50,475 bases of DNA, from positions 1 to 50,475 of the IMG/VR virus record IMGVR_UViG_3300022853_000032; one strand, written 5' to 3'. Below the pieces are notes generated by a model, which did not search any database, was not told where the DNA came from, and saw nothing but the letters and a program-made list of their open reading frames with translations. This document shows, in pieces, positions 6,065-14,525 of this stretch. The DNA comes from a virus. A program made the position numbers and the translations under genes. How positions within the stretch are numbered: the first letter of the stretch is position 1; each line of letters starts with the position of its first letter.

Positions 6065-6733
6065 ATGCCCACTGCATGGTCTTACAGTAGCTTAAGTACA
6101 TTTAAACAGTGCCCAAAGAAGTACTATCACCTTAAGGTGGCTAAAGACGTTAAAGATAAAGGCAGCCTAGCAATGAGCTATGGTAACGAGCTGCACAAAG
6201 CTGCGGAGCTACACATAAAGAATGGGGAAGAGATACCTAAGAAGTTTGACTTCATAACTAAGATGTTAACCTCCCTTAAAAACATACCCGGCGAGAAGCA
6301 TTGTGAGCTTAAGTATGGCCTTACCTACGATGGCACAGACCTAGGCCCATGCAAGTTCTTTGATAAAGATGTTTGGTGGCGGGGCATAGCCGACCTAGTT
6401 ATTGTAGACGGGGAGAAGGCATACCTCATAGATTACAAGACGGGAAAGAATGCGAAGTACGCGGATACTGCCCAGCTAGATGCCTTAGCCGCAGCCACGT
6501 TCACCCACTTCCCTGAAGTGAACACAATTAAGTCAGCACTAATTTATGTAGTAAGCAACGAGTTCATTCGCAAGGAGCATAGTCGAGAGTTACTTAACTC
6601 TTATTTTGCTGGGTTCCACCCCGACCTTGAACGCCTTAGAGTTGCTGAAGAATCAGGAGTATGGAATGCGGTATCCACTCCCTTATGTGGTTGGTGCCCA
6701 GTAACTAAATGTGAACACCATAAGGAACGATAA
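6065..6733 (+). CDS. PD-(D/E)XK nuclease with likely Fe-S cluster (Cas4/AddB-like)
   Basis: A 222-residue RecB/Cas4-type nuclease. The start WSYSSLSTFKQCPKKYY is typical of PDDEXK_1 domains. His44, Asp110 (RGIAD), Asp123 and Lys125 (LIDYKTG) form the metal site. One Cys near the N-terminus (Cys16) and three near the C-terminus (Cys208, Cys211, Cys216, in CGWCPVTKC) match the 1+3 spacing that holds a 4Fe-4S cluster in AddB, Cas4 and Dna2. It probably works as an exonuclease in replication, recombination or host DNA breakdown. Not near any CRISPR array. SD GGAG upstream. Confidence 0.88.
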   Translation: MPTAWSYSSLSTFKQCPKKYYHLKVAKDVKDKGSLAMSYGNELHKAAELHIKNGEEIPKKFDFITKMLTSLKNIPGEKHCELKYGLTYDGTDLGPCKFFDKDVWWRGIADLVIVDGEKAYLIDYKTGKNAKYADTAQLDALAAATFTHFPEVNTIKSALIYVVSNEFIRKEHSRELLNSYFAGFHPDLERLRVAEESGVWNAVSTPLCGWCPVTKCEHHKER

Positions 6734-6735
6734 GG

Positions 6736-7698
6736 ATGAAAGAACATTGGCAAATATATAAAAGTCTGGCAAAAGATTTACGCAAAAGAGCTACATTGGG
6801 GCATGTAGAAGTCCCTAGGCAACAAAGATTTTTAGAGATGGCTGAGTTTATAGAAACCAACCCGAAGTTTTATGTGCCGGATATGACGTTTACCGCATGG
6901 AAGGAAGTACAGGAACTCGGCGAGCATAACGGTAACTTTGTCCGGCTCCCTTACCCTAAAACAGTCGTACTTATGGATACAATTACAAAGCATGATTCTT
7001 TTACGGCTGGGTCAATCGCAGACTTCGCTAGGGAACATAACCCTGATGAAGCCGTTGTAAACTATGCTGAGGAACTTGATAGGATAAACGAAAAAGTTTT
7101 CCATATACCCACGGTAGTGTTAGCTGAACAATGCGAGGACAGTAATGATATCGCACTCACGGCTGGGGTTTGGAATGTTAAAAACCAAGAATGGTGCCCT
7201 TTCGCGGGTAAAGTGTTAATGGTCCCTAAGGAATATGGGTACACATTAATGATTGCAGATAATGACCTTGCAACGACTATACATATTGCAAACCTTAGGA
7301 GCTTTTTTAGAGGCGGCGCAGAAGAGGTAGCTAGAAAGCAATACAGTTGTTGCGTTATTTCGTTGATGTTCCTACATGTATTGCTTTCCTTGGAGAATGT
7401 AAAAGTAAATAAAAGAGCCAGCCCAAAATTATCTATAGTAGGCACGCGGGGCCAAAAGAAAAAAAGTAGGACACACAAATCTTTTGACTACCATGTGCTG
7501 TCAATAAATGGGGAGACTTGGGATAGCCCATACGAAAGTAATAACGATGGAGAGGGGGGTGTAAGAAGCCATTTACGGAGAGGGCATATCCGTAGACTCA
7601 GTAGCAGCAAAACAACGTGGGTAAGAGCCGCTTACATTAGGGGTAGCAAAGAAGGATTTGCTAAAAAAGACTATGACATATTAGGAGCCAAAGCATGA
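6736..7698 (+). CDS. Unknown protein with AcrVA2-like C-terminal motif
   Basis: A 320-residue protein, AAGG just upstream, ATG two bases after the nuclease stop. The N-terminal part (about 1-150) is unrecognised. The segment about 205-265 (ISLMFLHVLLSLENVKV, then a basic stretch) and the end HLRRGHIRRL followed by WVRAAYIRG match the layout of the anti-CRISPR AcrVA2, which ends with a similar RRGH and W motif. Many phage proteins share this C-terminal pattern and most are uncharacterised. Similarity was judged from memory, so anti-CRISPR or mRNA-targeting activity is speculative. Confidence 0.6.
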   Translation: MKEHWQIYKSLAKDLRKRATLGHVEVPRQQRFLEMAEFIETNPKFYVPDMTFTAWKEVQELGEHNGNFVRLPYPKTVVLMDTITKHDSFTAGSIADFAREHNPDEAVVNYAEELDRINEKVFHIPTVVLAEQCEDSNDIALTAGVWNVKNQEWCPFAGKVLMVPKEYGYTLMIADNDLATTIHIANLRSFFRGGAEEVARKQYSCCVISLMFLHVLLSLENVKVNKRASPKLSIVGTRGQKKKSRTHKSFDYHVLSINGETWDSPYESNNDGEGGVRSHLRRGHIRRLSSSKTTWVRAAYIRGSKEGFAKKDYDILGAKA

Positions 7699-7982
7699 AT
7701 AAACCAAGAGATTACAAAGCAGAGTATGCCAAGTACCAAGGCACTACTGAACAAAAGAAAAACCGCGCTAAACGGAATGCCGCCCGTACCAAACTGACGG
7801 CCGAGGGTAAGGTATCCAAGGGGGATGGGAAGCATGTCAACCACAAGACTCCCCTATCACAAGGTGGGGGTAATGACCGCAGCAACCTGTCGGTTAAGAC
7901 TGAAGCGGAAAACTCTTCCTATGCACGCACCAGTAGCGGAGCAATGAAGAAAGGTAAGAAGAAAGGTAAGAAAACTGTATGA
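7695..7982 (+). CDS. Small HNH-like protein
   Basis: A 95-residue very basic protein. The start KPRDYKAEYAKYQGT and the core GDGKHVNHKTPLSQGGGNDRSNL resemble small phage HNH proteins (His-Asn-His type: HVNH, then N, then N), although the first HNH Asp is replaced by Asn in HVNHK. The Lys-rich C-terminus (KKGKKKGKKT) likely binds nucleic acid. In phages such proteins assist DNA cutting or packaging, but here it lies in the replication arm directly before the helicase with an ATGA overlap. Confidence 0.7.
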   Translation: MNKPRDYKAEYAKYQGTTEQKKNRAKRNAARTKLTAEGKVSKGDGKHVNHKTPLSQGGGNDRSNLSVKTEAENSSYARTSSGAMKKGKKKGKKTV

Positions 7983-9529
7983 GAATAGTTAAGGATAGGG
8001 CTATGGTCTTAACTACGACCCAACCGCATCTAATTACGGAGCGGTTGAAGAAGCATAAAATTATCTCTGAGGTAGACGGGGTTTACACCGTGGCCCTACC
8101 TTGGAATATGCTAGAGGCACAGGTACTTACTACTTTAAAACATGATGCCCCTTCCCCCATAACACGGGACTATACGTGGACAGGTCGGTTTACCCCCTTC
8201 GCCCACCAGAAAGAAACGTCTGCTTTCCTTACGCTACATAAAAAAGCCTTTTGCTTTAACGAGCAGGGCACAGGTAAGACAGCCTCAGTTATATGGGCAG
8301 CGGATTACCTAATGAAAATAGGCCAGATAAAAAGAGTGTTAGTTATTTGCCCGTTATCCATTATGAAATCAGCTTGGCAGGAAGACCTTTTTAAGTTCGC
8401 TATGCACCGCAGTTGTTCAGTGGCGCATGGAGCCGCACCCCAACGCAGGAAGATAATTGCTGCGGGTTCTGAGTTCGTTATCATAAACTTTGACGGAGTT
8501 GCGGTTGTTAAAGAGGAGATACTTAACGGGGGTTTTGACATGATTGTTGTGGATGAGGCTAGTGCTTACAAGAACGCTCAGACCGACCGGTGGAAAATAC
8601 TCAGGGATTTGTGCATAGGTATCCCTTGGCTTTGGATGCTTACTGGTACGCCAGCGGCACAGTCCCCTGTTGATGCGTTTGGTCTAGCTAGGTTAGTTAG
8701 CCCTGATAACGTTCCGAGATACTTTGGGCAGTTTAGGGATAAGGTTCTCTATAGAGTTACGCAGTTTAAGTGGGCCCCGAAACCTGAAGCCGACAAAGTA
8801 GTACACAACGCGCTACAACCCGCTATTCGTTTTGAGAAAGATCAGTGCTTAGACTTACCTCCGGTTACTTCAGTAGAAAGATATGCAGCACTAACGCCCC
8901 AACAGTTTAAGTACTACACGTTACTCAAAAAGCAGATGACAATGGAGGCGGGGGGAGAGCAGGTTACTTCAGTAAACGCAGCGACTAATATAAATAAACT
9001 ACTCCAGATATCAGGAGGTGCGGTCTACACGGACACTAAAGAGGTTATAGAATTCGACGTTAGCAATAGGCTGCAAGTCGTGTTGGAAGTGATAAAAGAA
9101 TCCTCACATAAGGTGCTAGTATTTGTGCCCTTTACGCATACGATAAACTTGTTGCAAGACTTCCTGACCAAGAAGAAAGTGACCTGCGATGTTATATCGG
9201 GCAAGGTAACGGTGAACCGGCGGCACCAGATAATTAAAGACTTCCAAGACAAAGATACTACGCAGGTGCTTATTATCCAGCCACAAGCAGCCTCGCATGG
9301 ACTTACTCTAACGGCGGCCAACACCATTATCTGGTACGCTCCAGTTACTAGCGTAGAGACTTACCTGCAAGCTAACGCTCGGATAGATAGACCCGGCCAG
9401 CATAACCCTATGACTATTGTGCATATCACAGGGAGTGAAGTTGAAGGCCGACTGTATAATATGCTTCGCGCTAACATCAGTAACCACAGCAAAATAATTG
9501 ATTTATACAGACAGGAGTTAGACGCTTGA
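7979..9529 (+). CDS. SNF2-type DEAD/DEAH helicase
   Basis: A 516-residue superfamily 2 ATPase. Motif I GTGKT (97-101), motif II DEAS (192-195), motif III LTGTP (about 220-224), and in the C-terminal domain a QAASHGL segment plus motif VI ANARIDRPGQ (about 460-470). This is the usual phage SNF2-like helicase, which moves along double-stranded DNA and supports replication or recombination. Length is typical. The start overlaps the upstream stop. A promoter lies over its last codons. Confidence 0.93.
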   Translation: MRIVKDRAMVLTTTQPHLITERLKKHKIISEVDGVYTVALPWNMLEAQVLTTLKHDAPSPITRDYTWTGRFTPFAHQKETSAFLTLHKKAFCFNEQGTGKTASVIWAADYLMKIGQIKRVLVICPLSIMKSAWQEDLFKFAMHRSCSVAHGAAPQRRKIIAAGSEFVIINFDGVAVVKEEILNGGFDMIVVDEASAYKNAQTDRWKILRDLCIGIPWLWMLTGTPAAQSPVDAFGLARLVSPDNVPRYFGQFRDKVLYRVTQFKWAPKPEADKVVHNALQPAIRFEKDQCLDLPPVTSVERYAALTPQQFKYYTLLKKQMTMEAGGEQVTSVNAATNINKLLQISGGAVYTDTKEVIEFDVSNRLQVVLEVIKESSHKVLVFVPFTHTINLLQDFLTKKKVTCDVISGKVTVNRRHQIIKDFQDKDTTQVLIIQPQAASHGLTLTAANTIIWYAPVTSVETYLQANARIDRPGQHNPMTIVHITGSEVEGRLYNMLRANISNHSKIIDLYRQELDA

Positions 9530-9553
9530 CAATGTAAAATTAGGTGTTAAACT
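9526..9553 (+). promoter_or_regulatory. Sigma70-type promoter with perfect -35
   Basis: Perfect TTGACA (9526-9531), a 16-base spacer and TAAACT (9548-9553), placed at the helicase stop and about 25 bases before the next gene. It would give the coiled-coil, SSB-like, HTH and primase genes their own transcript. The following gene has AAGGAG as Shine-Dalgarno. Confidence 0.6.
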
Positions 9554-9577
9554 CTTCCCCCCACTAAGGAGTAAAAT

Positions 9578-9961
9578 ATGAAAACAGCCGCCCAGCTTAC
9601 CGCTATATTCATTAAGATGCGTGAGGCTATTAAAGTTAAAGAAGACGAGATTAAGGACATAAAATCGCAGCAAGAAGTAATTACCGAAAACCTCTTAGCC
9701 CTATGTGATGAGCAAGGGTTAGACAGTGTTAAGTCAAACACAGGTACGGTGACAAGAAGAGTACAGGCAAACTATTGGACTAGTGATTGGGAGCAGATGC
9801 ACCACTTTATCAAAGAGCATGATGCCCTACACCTACTAGAGAAGAGAATTTCTAATAACAGCATGAAAGAGTTTTTAGAAGAGCACCCTGACCTGTCCCC
9901 CGCGGGACTTCAGATCAACAGAAAGTTTGTTATCTCAGTACGCAAGCCCACGAAGGCATGA
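9578..9961 (+). CDS. Coiled-coil protein of the replication arm
   Basis: A 127-residue protein. Residues 1-50 form a charged heptad-like helix (KMREAIKVKEDEIKDIKSQQ), followed by a compact beta-rich part with a GTVTRRV strand and an RKFVISVRKP end. The layout resembles Gp157-like phage proteins located next to SSB genes. It likely assists replication or recombination, by context only. Strong SD AAGGAG; ATGA overlap with the SSB-like gene. Confidence 0.7.
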   Translation: MKTAAQLTAIFIKMREAIKVKEDEIKDIKSQQEVITENLLALCDEQGLDSVKSNTGTVTRRVQANYWTSDWEQMHHFIKEHDALHLLEKRISNNSMKEFLEEHPDLSPAGLQINRKFVISVRKPTKA

Positions 9962-11319
9962 TGAAGTTACAGTCTCAGGATGGGTTCTTTATCCGCCCTG
10001 ACACTAAAGAAACTCTGCCCTCTATAGAAGTAGTAATAACAGATAGAGGGGCATTAGCTAGGAATTACTACAAGAGCCAGCAGCAAGTGTGTTGGTCATC
10101 AGATGGAAAGTTTCCTAGTTCAGCAGTCGCAGAGCCACAAGCAGCCCGTTGTTTAGACTGCTCGCAAAGCGTTAGAAGGGGTGGGTACAGTAGTGGCGCA
10201 CCCTGCAAGTTTTTTAACGTAGTTACATTAGCAATACCGGAAGCCAATATAATCTGTAGCTTAAGACTAAGTGGACAGAGCTTATTTTCTAAGAAGGTTA
10301 ACCAGTACAGCTTACGCAGCTACGTGGAACACTTGGCCCAGCACAAAGAAGAAGTAGAACATGTCTTAACAGAGATTTACTTTGGAGAGACTAATGGATA
10401 CAACAGTGTTTATTTTAAACCAGTTCGACCTTTAGCCGAGGAAGAACTAGCAAAAGTGGAAAGGCTAATTAAAGCTGCATCCCCTTCAACCAATCCTTTT
10501 GAACAGGATACCGAGGAACTATTTATGGCTAACCAAACTCACATAATCAAGAACGTAGAAGCCCGATACCCACGACTAGACCGGCCTTACCGGTTTGATA
10601 ACACCGCGGGAAAGAACGGCAAAAGCGTTCCATGTGATGCACTAGAAGACGGCGCGAAGTATGAGCTGGACTTCTTGATGACACAGACCCAAGCCAAAGA
10701 GCTCTATAGCATTATGCAAGAGGTTTACACGAACGCCGCTAAGCGTGATAAGTCTTGGCCTACTACGTTAGAGATGCCATTTAAGAAACAAGAGGATGGC
10801 ACTTTTTTGGCCAAGGCAGTTTTGAAAGCAGCATACAGTGGGACGGCGACCGACTCCCCTGCTCAGTTCGATGCCCAGAACGAGCGCCTTGGGGAGGACT
10901 TCATGCTTACTACAGGCAGCACAGTAAATGCAGCCCTAGAGATGATTCCTTATAAGATGGCGGCTACAGGGGTATCGCTACGCTTACGCGGTGTGCAAGT
11001 TACGAAATACCTACCGTACAAACCTGCTTCACCGTTTGACCAAGAGGAAGGTGGCTTCACTGCTGACACGGCAAAGAGTTTTTTTGCCAAACCTGACGAG
11101 GTTGACGAGGTTGACGAGCCAGATGAAATCCCAGTAGCTAAGAAAGAAGCTGTCTCAGATGCCGAGCTAGATGCAGACCCATTTGCAGATTCCCCAGCAC
11201 CTACGAAAGCCGCGGCAAAAGCGCCAGTCAAGCGTACAAAGAAAGCCGCAGAACCCACTCCGGCCGACGATGCGGAGATTGCATCAATCATTGATATCTG
11301 GGGTAGTGAGGGAGACTAA
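9958..11319 (+). CDS. SSB-like protein with zinc-binding N-terminal extension
   Basis: A 453-residue two-part protein. Residues 1-185 contain CLDCSQS (about 62-68) and a later APCKFF, suggesting a zinc site; this part is usually a separate protein in related phages, as far as I recall. Residues about 190-375 look like a T7 gp2.5-type single-stranded DNA-binding domain (YELDFLMTQTQAKELY, then GVSLRLRGVQVTKYLPY, then SPFDQEEGGF). The tail is acidic and Ala/Lys/Pro-rich and ends with acidic residues (IDIWGSEGD), typical of SSB C-termini that recruit partners. An internal start at 10525 may release the SSB half alone. Confidence 0.8.
   Translation: MMKLQSQDGFFIRPDTKETLPSIEVVITDRGALARNYYKSQQQVCWSSDGKFPSSAVAEPQAARCLDCSQSVRRGGYSSGAPCKFFNVVTLAIPEANIICSLRLSGQSLFSKKVNQYSLRSYVEHLAQHKEEVEHVLTEIYFGETNGYNSVYFKPVRPLAEEELAKVERLIKAASPSTNPFEQDTEELFMANQTHIIKNVEARYPRLDRPYRFDNTAGKNGKSVPCDALEDGAKYELDFLMTQTQAKELYSIMQEVYTNAAKRDKSWPTTLEMPFKKQEDGTFLAKAVLKAAYSGTATDSPAQFDAQNERLGEDFMLTTGSTVNAALEMIPYKMAATGVSLRLRGVQVTKYLPYKPASPFDQEEGGFTADTAKSFFAKPDEVDEVDEPDEIPVAKKEAVSDAELDADPFADSPAPTKAAAKAPVKRTKKAAEPTPADDAEIASIIDIWGSEGD
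10525..11319 (+). CDS. Possible internal start giving SSB-like domain alone
   Basis: In-frame ATG 10525 (residue 190 of the full-length protein) has GAGG at 10513-10516, 8 bases upstream, a better Shine-Dalgarno than many genes here. The 264-residue product would start MANQTHIIKNVEARYPRLDR, which looks like a natural start of a stand-alone phage SSB. Translation may therefore yield a long and a short form. This is inferred from sequence only. Confidence 0.45.
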   Translation: MANQTHIIKNVEARYPRLDRPYRFDNTAGKNGKSVPCDALEDGAKYELDFLMTQTQAKELYSIMQEVYTNAAKRDKSWPTTLEMPFKKQEDGTFLAKAVLKAAYSGTATDSPAQFDAQNERLGEDFMLTTGSTVNAALEMIPYKMAATGVSLRLRGVQVTKYLPYKPASPFDQEEGGFTADTAKSFFAKPDEVDEVDEPDEIPVAKKEAVSDAELDADPFADSPAPTKAAAKAPVKRTKKAAEPTPADDAEIASIIDIWGSEGD

Positions 11320-11555
11320 TGAGCTACGGGTATACAACACGACTCGTTAGGCTCAATAAGGAAGCCGATAAAACCAATCTCGGGGTGAAGCTAGGCCGTC
11401 TGTGCATTCGTAAAGAAGTGCCGGTGGTTCAAGTTTCCCTTGAGCTGGGGGTAAGCCGGATGGCGGTGTACAATTGGTTTTCTGGGTCTAGCGAACCTTC
11501 CGATAGAATGACCGGTGCCATAACTAAACTGATAGCGGAGTACCGCCAACGATGA
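11319..11555 (+). CDS. Small HTH DNA-binding protein
   Basis: A 78-residue protein with a clear helix-turn-helix: VPVVQVSLELGVSRMAVYNW (about 41-60), Cro/XRE-like. It overlaps the SSB-like stop by TAATG and the primase start by ATGA, so it is made together with replication proteins. It could regulate early transcription or mark the origin. Confidence 0.75.
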   Translation: MSYGYTTRLVRLNKEADKTNLGVKLGRLCIRKEVPVVQVSLELGVSRMAVYNWFSGSSEPSDRMTGAITKLIAEYRQR

Positions 11556-14362
11556 ACGCTTTTAGCCTCATAGATTATGTAGTGCCCTCGGGTGGCTTCT
11601 ACTGTGTGGTTGGTATGGACGAGGGTGGCCCACTAGATACTAGGCTTACCCAAGATAGGGCAGAGGTAGATAGAATAGTTGAACAGTTTGTACAGCAAAA
11701 CAAACATGTCTACTTCGCCCTCTCTAAGTTTAAGACAGATCAGAACAGAACTGCTGATAACGCTGAAGCACTCCAAGCCGTCTGGGTAGATATAGACTGT
11801 GGGGAAGCCAAGGCAAATGAGATAGAAGAGTCTACAGGGTTACCCAAAGGGTATGTAGATAAAGCTACAGCTAGTATGGCCTTAAAAAAGTTTTGCGATA
11901 CTGTAGGTTTACCTGTCCCTGCAATAATAGACTCTGGTAATGGGCTACATGCCTATTGGGCGTTAACCGAAGAAGTCCCTAGGGACAGGTGGTCGCCCAT
12001 AGCTGACCGATTGAAGCAGGTTTGCGTTACCCAGAAGTTCTGTGCTGACCCCCGCGTTTTTGATGTTTCGCGTATATTGAGAGTGCCGGGAAGTTTTAAC
12101 CAGAAGTCTCAACCCGCAAGAGAAGTAAAAGTATTACGCCCAAGCACTACCCGAGTAACACCAGATGCCCTACGAGAAATATTGGGGGTCGCCTCAGACG
12201 CAGTGGATGCTGTTAAGCCTAAGCGCGAACTGTCTGTACTCCAGAAGTTACTCGACCAGAACACGGACAATAGTTTTAAACGGATACTAGTTAAGAAGGA
12301 TTCATGTCTACAGCTACGTGATTGTTTGCTTAACAGAGCTACGTTGTCCGAGCCCCGTTGGTTCAATGCCCTATCTATAGCAAAGTTTTGTGAGGATGGG
12401 GATGTAGCAATACATAGACTTTCAGAGGGCCACCCAGACTATAACCACAATGCAGTGGAGCGGAAAATTGTAGGCATTAAGGGACCGCATTCTTGCCTAG
12501 AGTTCGAGAAAAATAACCAAGGGGGTTGCGAAGGTTGCCCCCACAAGGGAAAGATTACTAGTCCTATAAGTTTAGGTAAGGTTCTTGCGCCCGCCAAGGC
12601 CGTTAAGGCTAACAAGTACCCTAGTGGGTACACCCTAGGAGAGAAAGGTGGTGTTTACTACACAGGAGGGGAAGATGTTGAGCTTGTGTATCGCTACGAC
12701 TTTTACCTAGACCAAGTTATGGTTGATCCAGAAGACGGTGATGTTGGTGTATTCAAGGTGCATACTGCACACAATGGGGTACGAGAGTTCACAATTAAGT
12801 TTGACTGCCTAGGGCAAAAAGAGCTCCAGCAGAGGTTAGCTAAGTACGGCATCATAGGGCACAGAGCACAGCACAAACTGCTTACTGACTATGTAATAAA
12901 TGCACTTTTAGAATCACAGGACATGAACAGGGCAAAACTTATGAGAGTACAACTAGGATGGGCCGACAATGACAGCAAGTTTATTGTCGGAGAACGCGAG
13001 ATAACTGTGGACGGTTGCTACCATTCACCGGCTTCAAGCATAACTGAGTCATACGCTCCGCACTTCGCACCGAAAGGTTCATACGCTAAGTGGCAGGAGG
13101 TGTTTAACATCTACAACAGGCCGGGACTAGAGGTGCAAGCCTTCGCGGCATTGAGTGGTTTCGGGGCCCCCTTACTCAAACTAACAGGGCAGAAGGGTGC
13201 GTTGATTAACCTAGTGCATAAACATGCAGGTACTGGAAAGACTACAGTGCTGCGTATGGCAAACAGTATATGTGGTGACCCTGAGAATCTACTAGGCACC
13301 CCAGACGACACAATGGTTGGTAGGATAAACAAGCTGGGCGTTTTTAACAGCATAGTAAACACTATGGACGAGCTCACTAACATGGAAGACAAGGAGGTGG
13401 GTAGGTTTGCCTACGCTTGTTCACAGGGTAAGGGTAAGGAGAGAGGGCAGGCGGCTATTAATGCCAACCGTAAAAACCTGACCACTTGGAGAACCATAAC
13501 GCTAACTACTTCTAACTCTTCGTTCTACCAGAAGCTACAGCACCTAAAGGGGATTCCAGACGGGGAGCTAATGCGTATCATCGAGTTCGTTATCGAGTAC
13601 CAAGACGTTAGCATTGTCAGCACAGCAGAAGGCAAGGAGATGTTTGACCACCAGTTAAATGCGAACTACGGACACGCTATTGTGCCATTCATGCAGCATG
13701 TTATAGCCAACATAGACGCTGTTAGAGAGCGCATTAAATCCGTACAAAGCAAGATAGACTCCGAGCTCAACCTTACTCAGCGGGAAAGAAACTGGTCTGC
13801 CATTATTGCGGCGAACATTACTGCGGGTATGATTGCTACTGAGCTGGGGATTATTAACTTTGATATGCGGCGTATATATAAGAATACTGCGCCTATACTT
13901 AGCAGTATGCGTGATGACACCGTGGCTCCGATTGATTCAAACGCAGGCAACATTGGGGAGTTTATAAACCGCAACTTGATACACACCTTGGTAGTAGAAA
14001 GTGGCAACGATAGGCGTTCGGGTAGAGTTAAAGCACCTCAGCTAGAACCCCGAGGAAGTTTATATATTCGGATTGAGCCTGATACAAACAGGATGTACGT
14101 GTCGGTAAGCAGACTGCGTGATGACTTTGATAAAAACGGGATTGATTATAAGTCCTTTGTTAAGGAGCTAACCGCAGCGGGTATGATATTGGAGACTAAA
14201 AACTTTCACCTAGGTAAGGGTTTTGTGGGGGCTAGTACAGCCACTAGGTCCATAGTATTTGACACAGCCCACCCAGAGTTTGGTGGTCGGTTGGATGCAA
14301 AGGTTTTTGTCCCTTTAGCGGAAGAGCTGCATGAAAGTGGAGAATCTGACCTACCAGATTAA
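11552..14362 (+). CDS. Primase-helicase
   Basis: A 936-residue replication protein. The N-terminal part has RepB-type primase features: AVWVDIDCG (acidic pair), SGNGLHAYWAL (His near 134) and SRILRVPGSFNQK. Cysteines in CLEFEKNNQGGCEGCPHKG (about 315-331) likely bind zinc. The C-terminal half resembles DUF927-type helicases: Walker A HAGTGKTT (Gly560-Thr564), a Walker B-like NTMDELTNME and an ITLTTSNSS sensor-like segment. It unwinds DNA and makes primers at the fork with the polymerase and SSB. The whole architecture is common in temperate and marine phages. Confidence 0.9.
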   Translation: MNAFSLIDYVVPSGGFYCVVGMDEGGPLDTRLTQDRAEVDRIVEQFVQQNKHVYFALSKFKTDQNRTADNAEALQAVWVDIDCGEAKANEIEESTGLPKGYVDKATASMALKKFCDTVGLPVPAIIDSGNGLHAYWALTEEVPRDRWSPIADRLKQVCVTQKFCADPRVFDVSRILRVPGSFNQKSQPAREVKVLRPSTTRVTPDALREILGVASDAVDAVKPKRELSVLQKLLDQNTDNSFKRILVKKDSCLQLRDCLLNRATLSEPRWFNALSIAKFCEDGDVAIHRLSEGHPDYNHNAVERKIVGIKGPHSCLEFEKNNQGGCEGCPHKGKITSPISLGKVLAPAKAVKANKYPSGYTLGEKGGVYYTGGEDVELVYRYDFYLDQVMVDPEDGDVGVFKVHTAHNGVREFTIKFDCLGQKELQQRLAKYGIIGHRAQHKLLTDYVINALLESQDMNRAKLMRVQLGWADNDSKFIVGEREITVDGCYHSPASSITESYAPHFAPKGSYAKWQEVFNIYNRPGLEVQAFAALSGFGAPLLKLTGQKGALINLVHKHAGTGKTTVLRMANSICGDPENLLGTPDDTMVGRINKLGVFNSIVNTMDELTNMEDKEVGRFAYACSQGKGKERGQAAINANRKNLTTWRTITLTTSNSSFYQKLQHLKGIPDGELMRIIEFVIEYQDVSIVSTAEGKEMFDHQLNANYGHAIVPFMQHVIANIDAVRERIKSVQSKIDSELNLTQRERNWSAIIAANITAGMIATELGIINFDMRRIYKNTAPILSSMRDDTVAPIDSNAGNIGEFINRNLIHTLVVESGNDRRSGRVKAPQLEPRGSLYIRIEPDTNRMYVSVSRLRDDFDKNGIDYKSFVKELTAAGMILETKNFHLGKGFVGASTATRSIVFDTAHPEFGGRLDAKVFVPLAEELHESGESDLPD

Positions 14363-14525
14363 CTGGAAAGCGTTTAAGGCAGGGGCCTCTTTCTTTATCC
14401 CTTGCCTTAAGCCCCCGCAAGCCCGAGCAATTATCCTAACTGAAACTAGTAGACACAAATATAAAGTGGTTACTAAAATAGTTATAGAAGATGGGGTGCG
14501 GGGCATCCGTGTATGGAGAGTCTAG
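14331..14525 (+). CDS. Small unknown protein at the end of the early arm
   Basis: A 64-residue basic protein beginning inside the primase gene (32-base overlap). The sequence ASFFIPCLKPPQARAIILTE suggests a small beta-alpha fold with a conserved Pro-Cys. No family recognised with certainty. Its TAG stop overlaps the stop of the converging late gene in a shared CTAG. Confidence 0.6.
   Translation: MKVENLTYQINWKAFKAGASFFIPCLKPPQARAIILTETSRHKYKVVTKIVIEDGVRGIRVWRV

Noticed and set aside
7695-7982. Third homing endonuclease
   Set aside because: The small HNH-like protein lacks DNA-binding modules of homing enzymes and belongs to a common small phage family; it is tightly coupled with the helicase.
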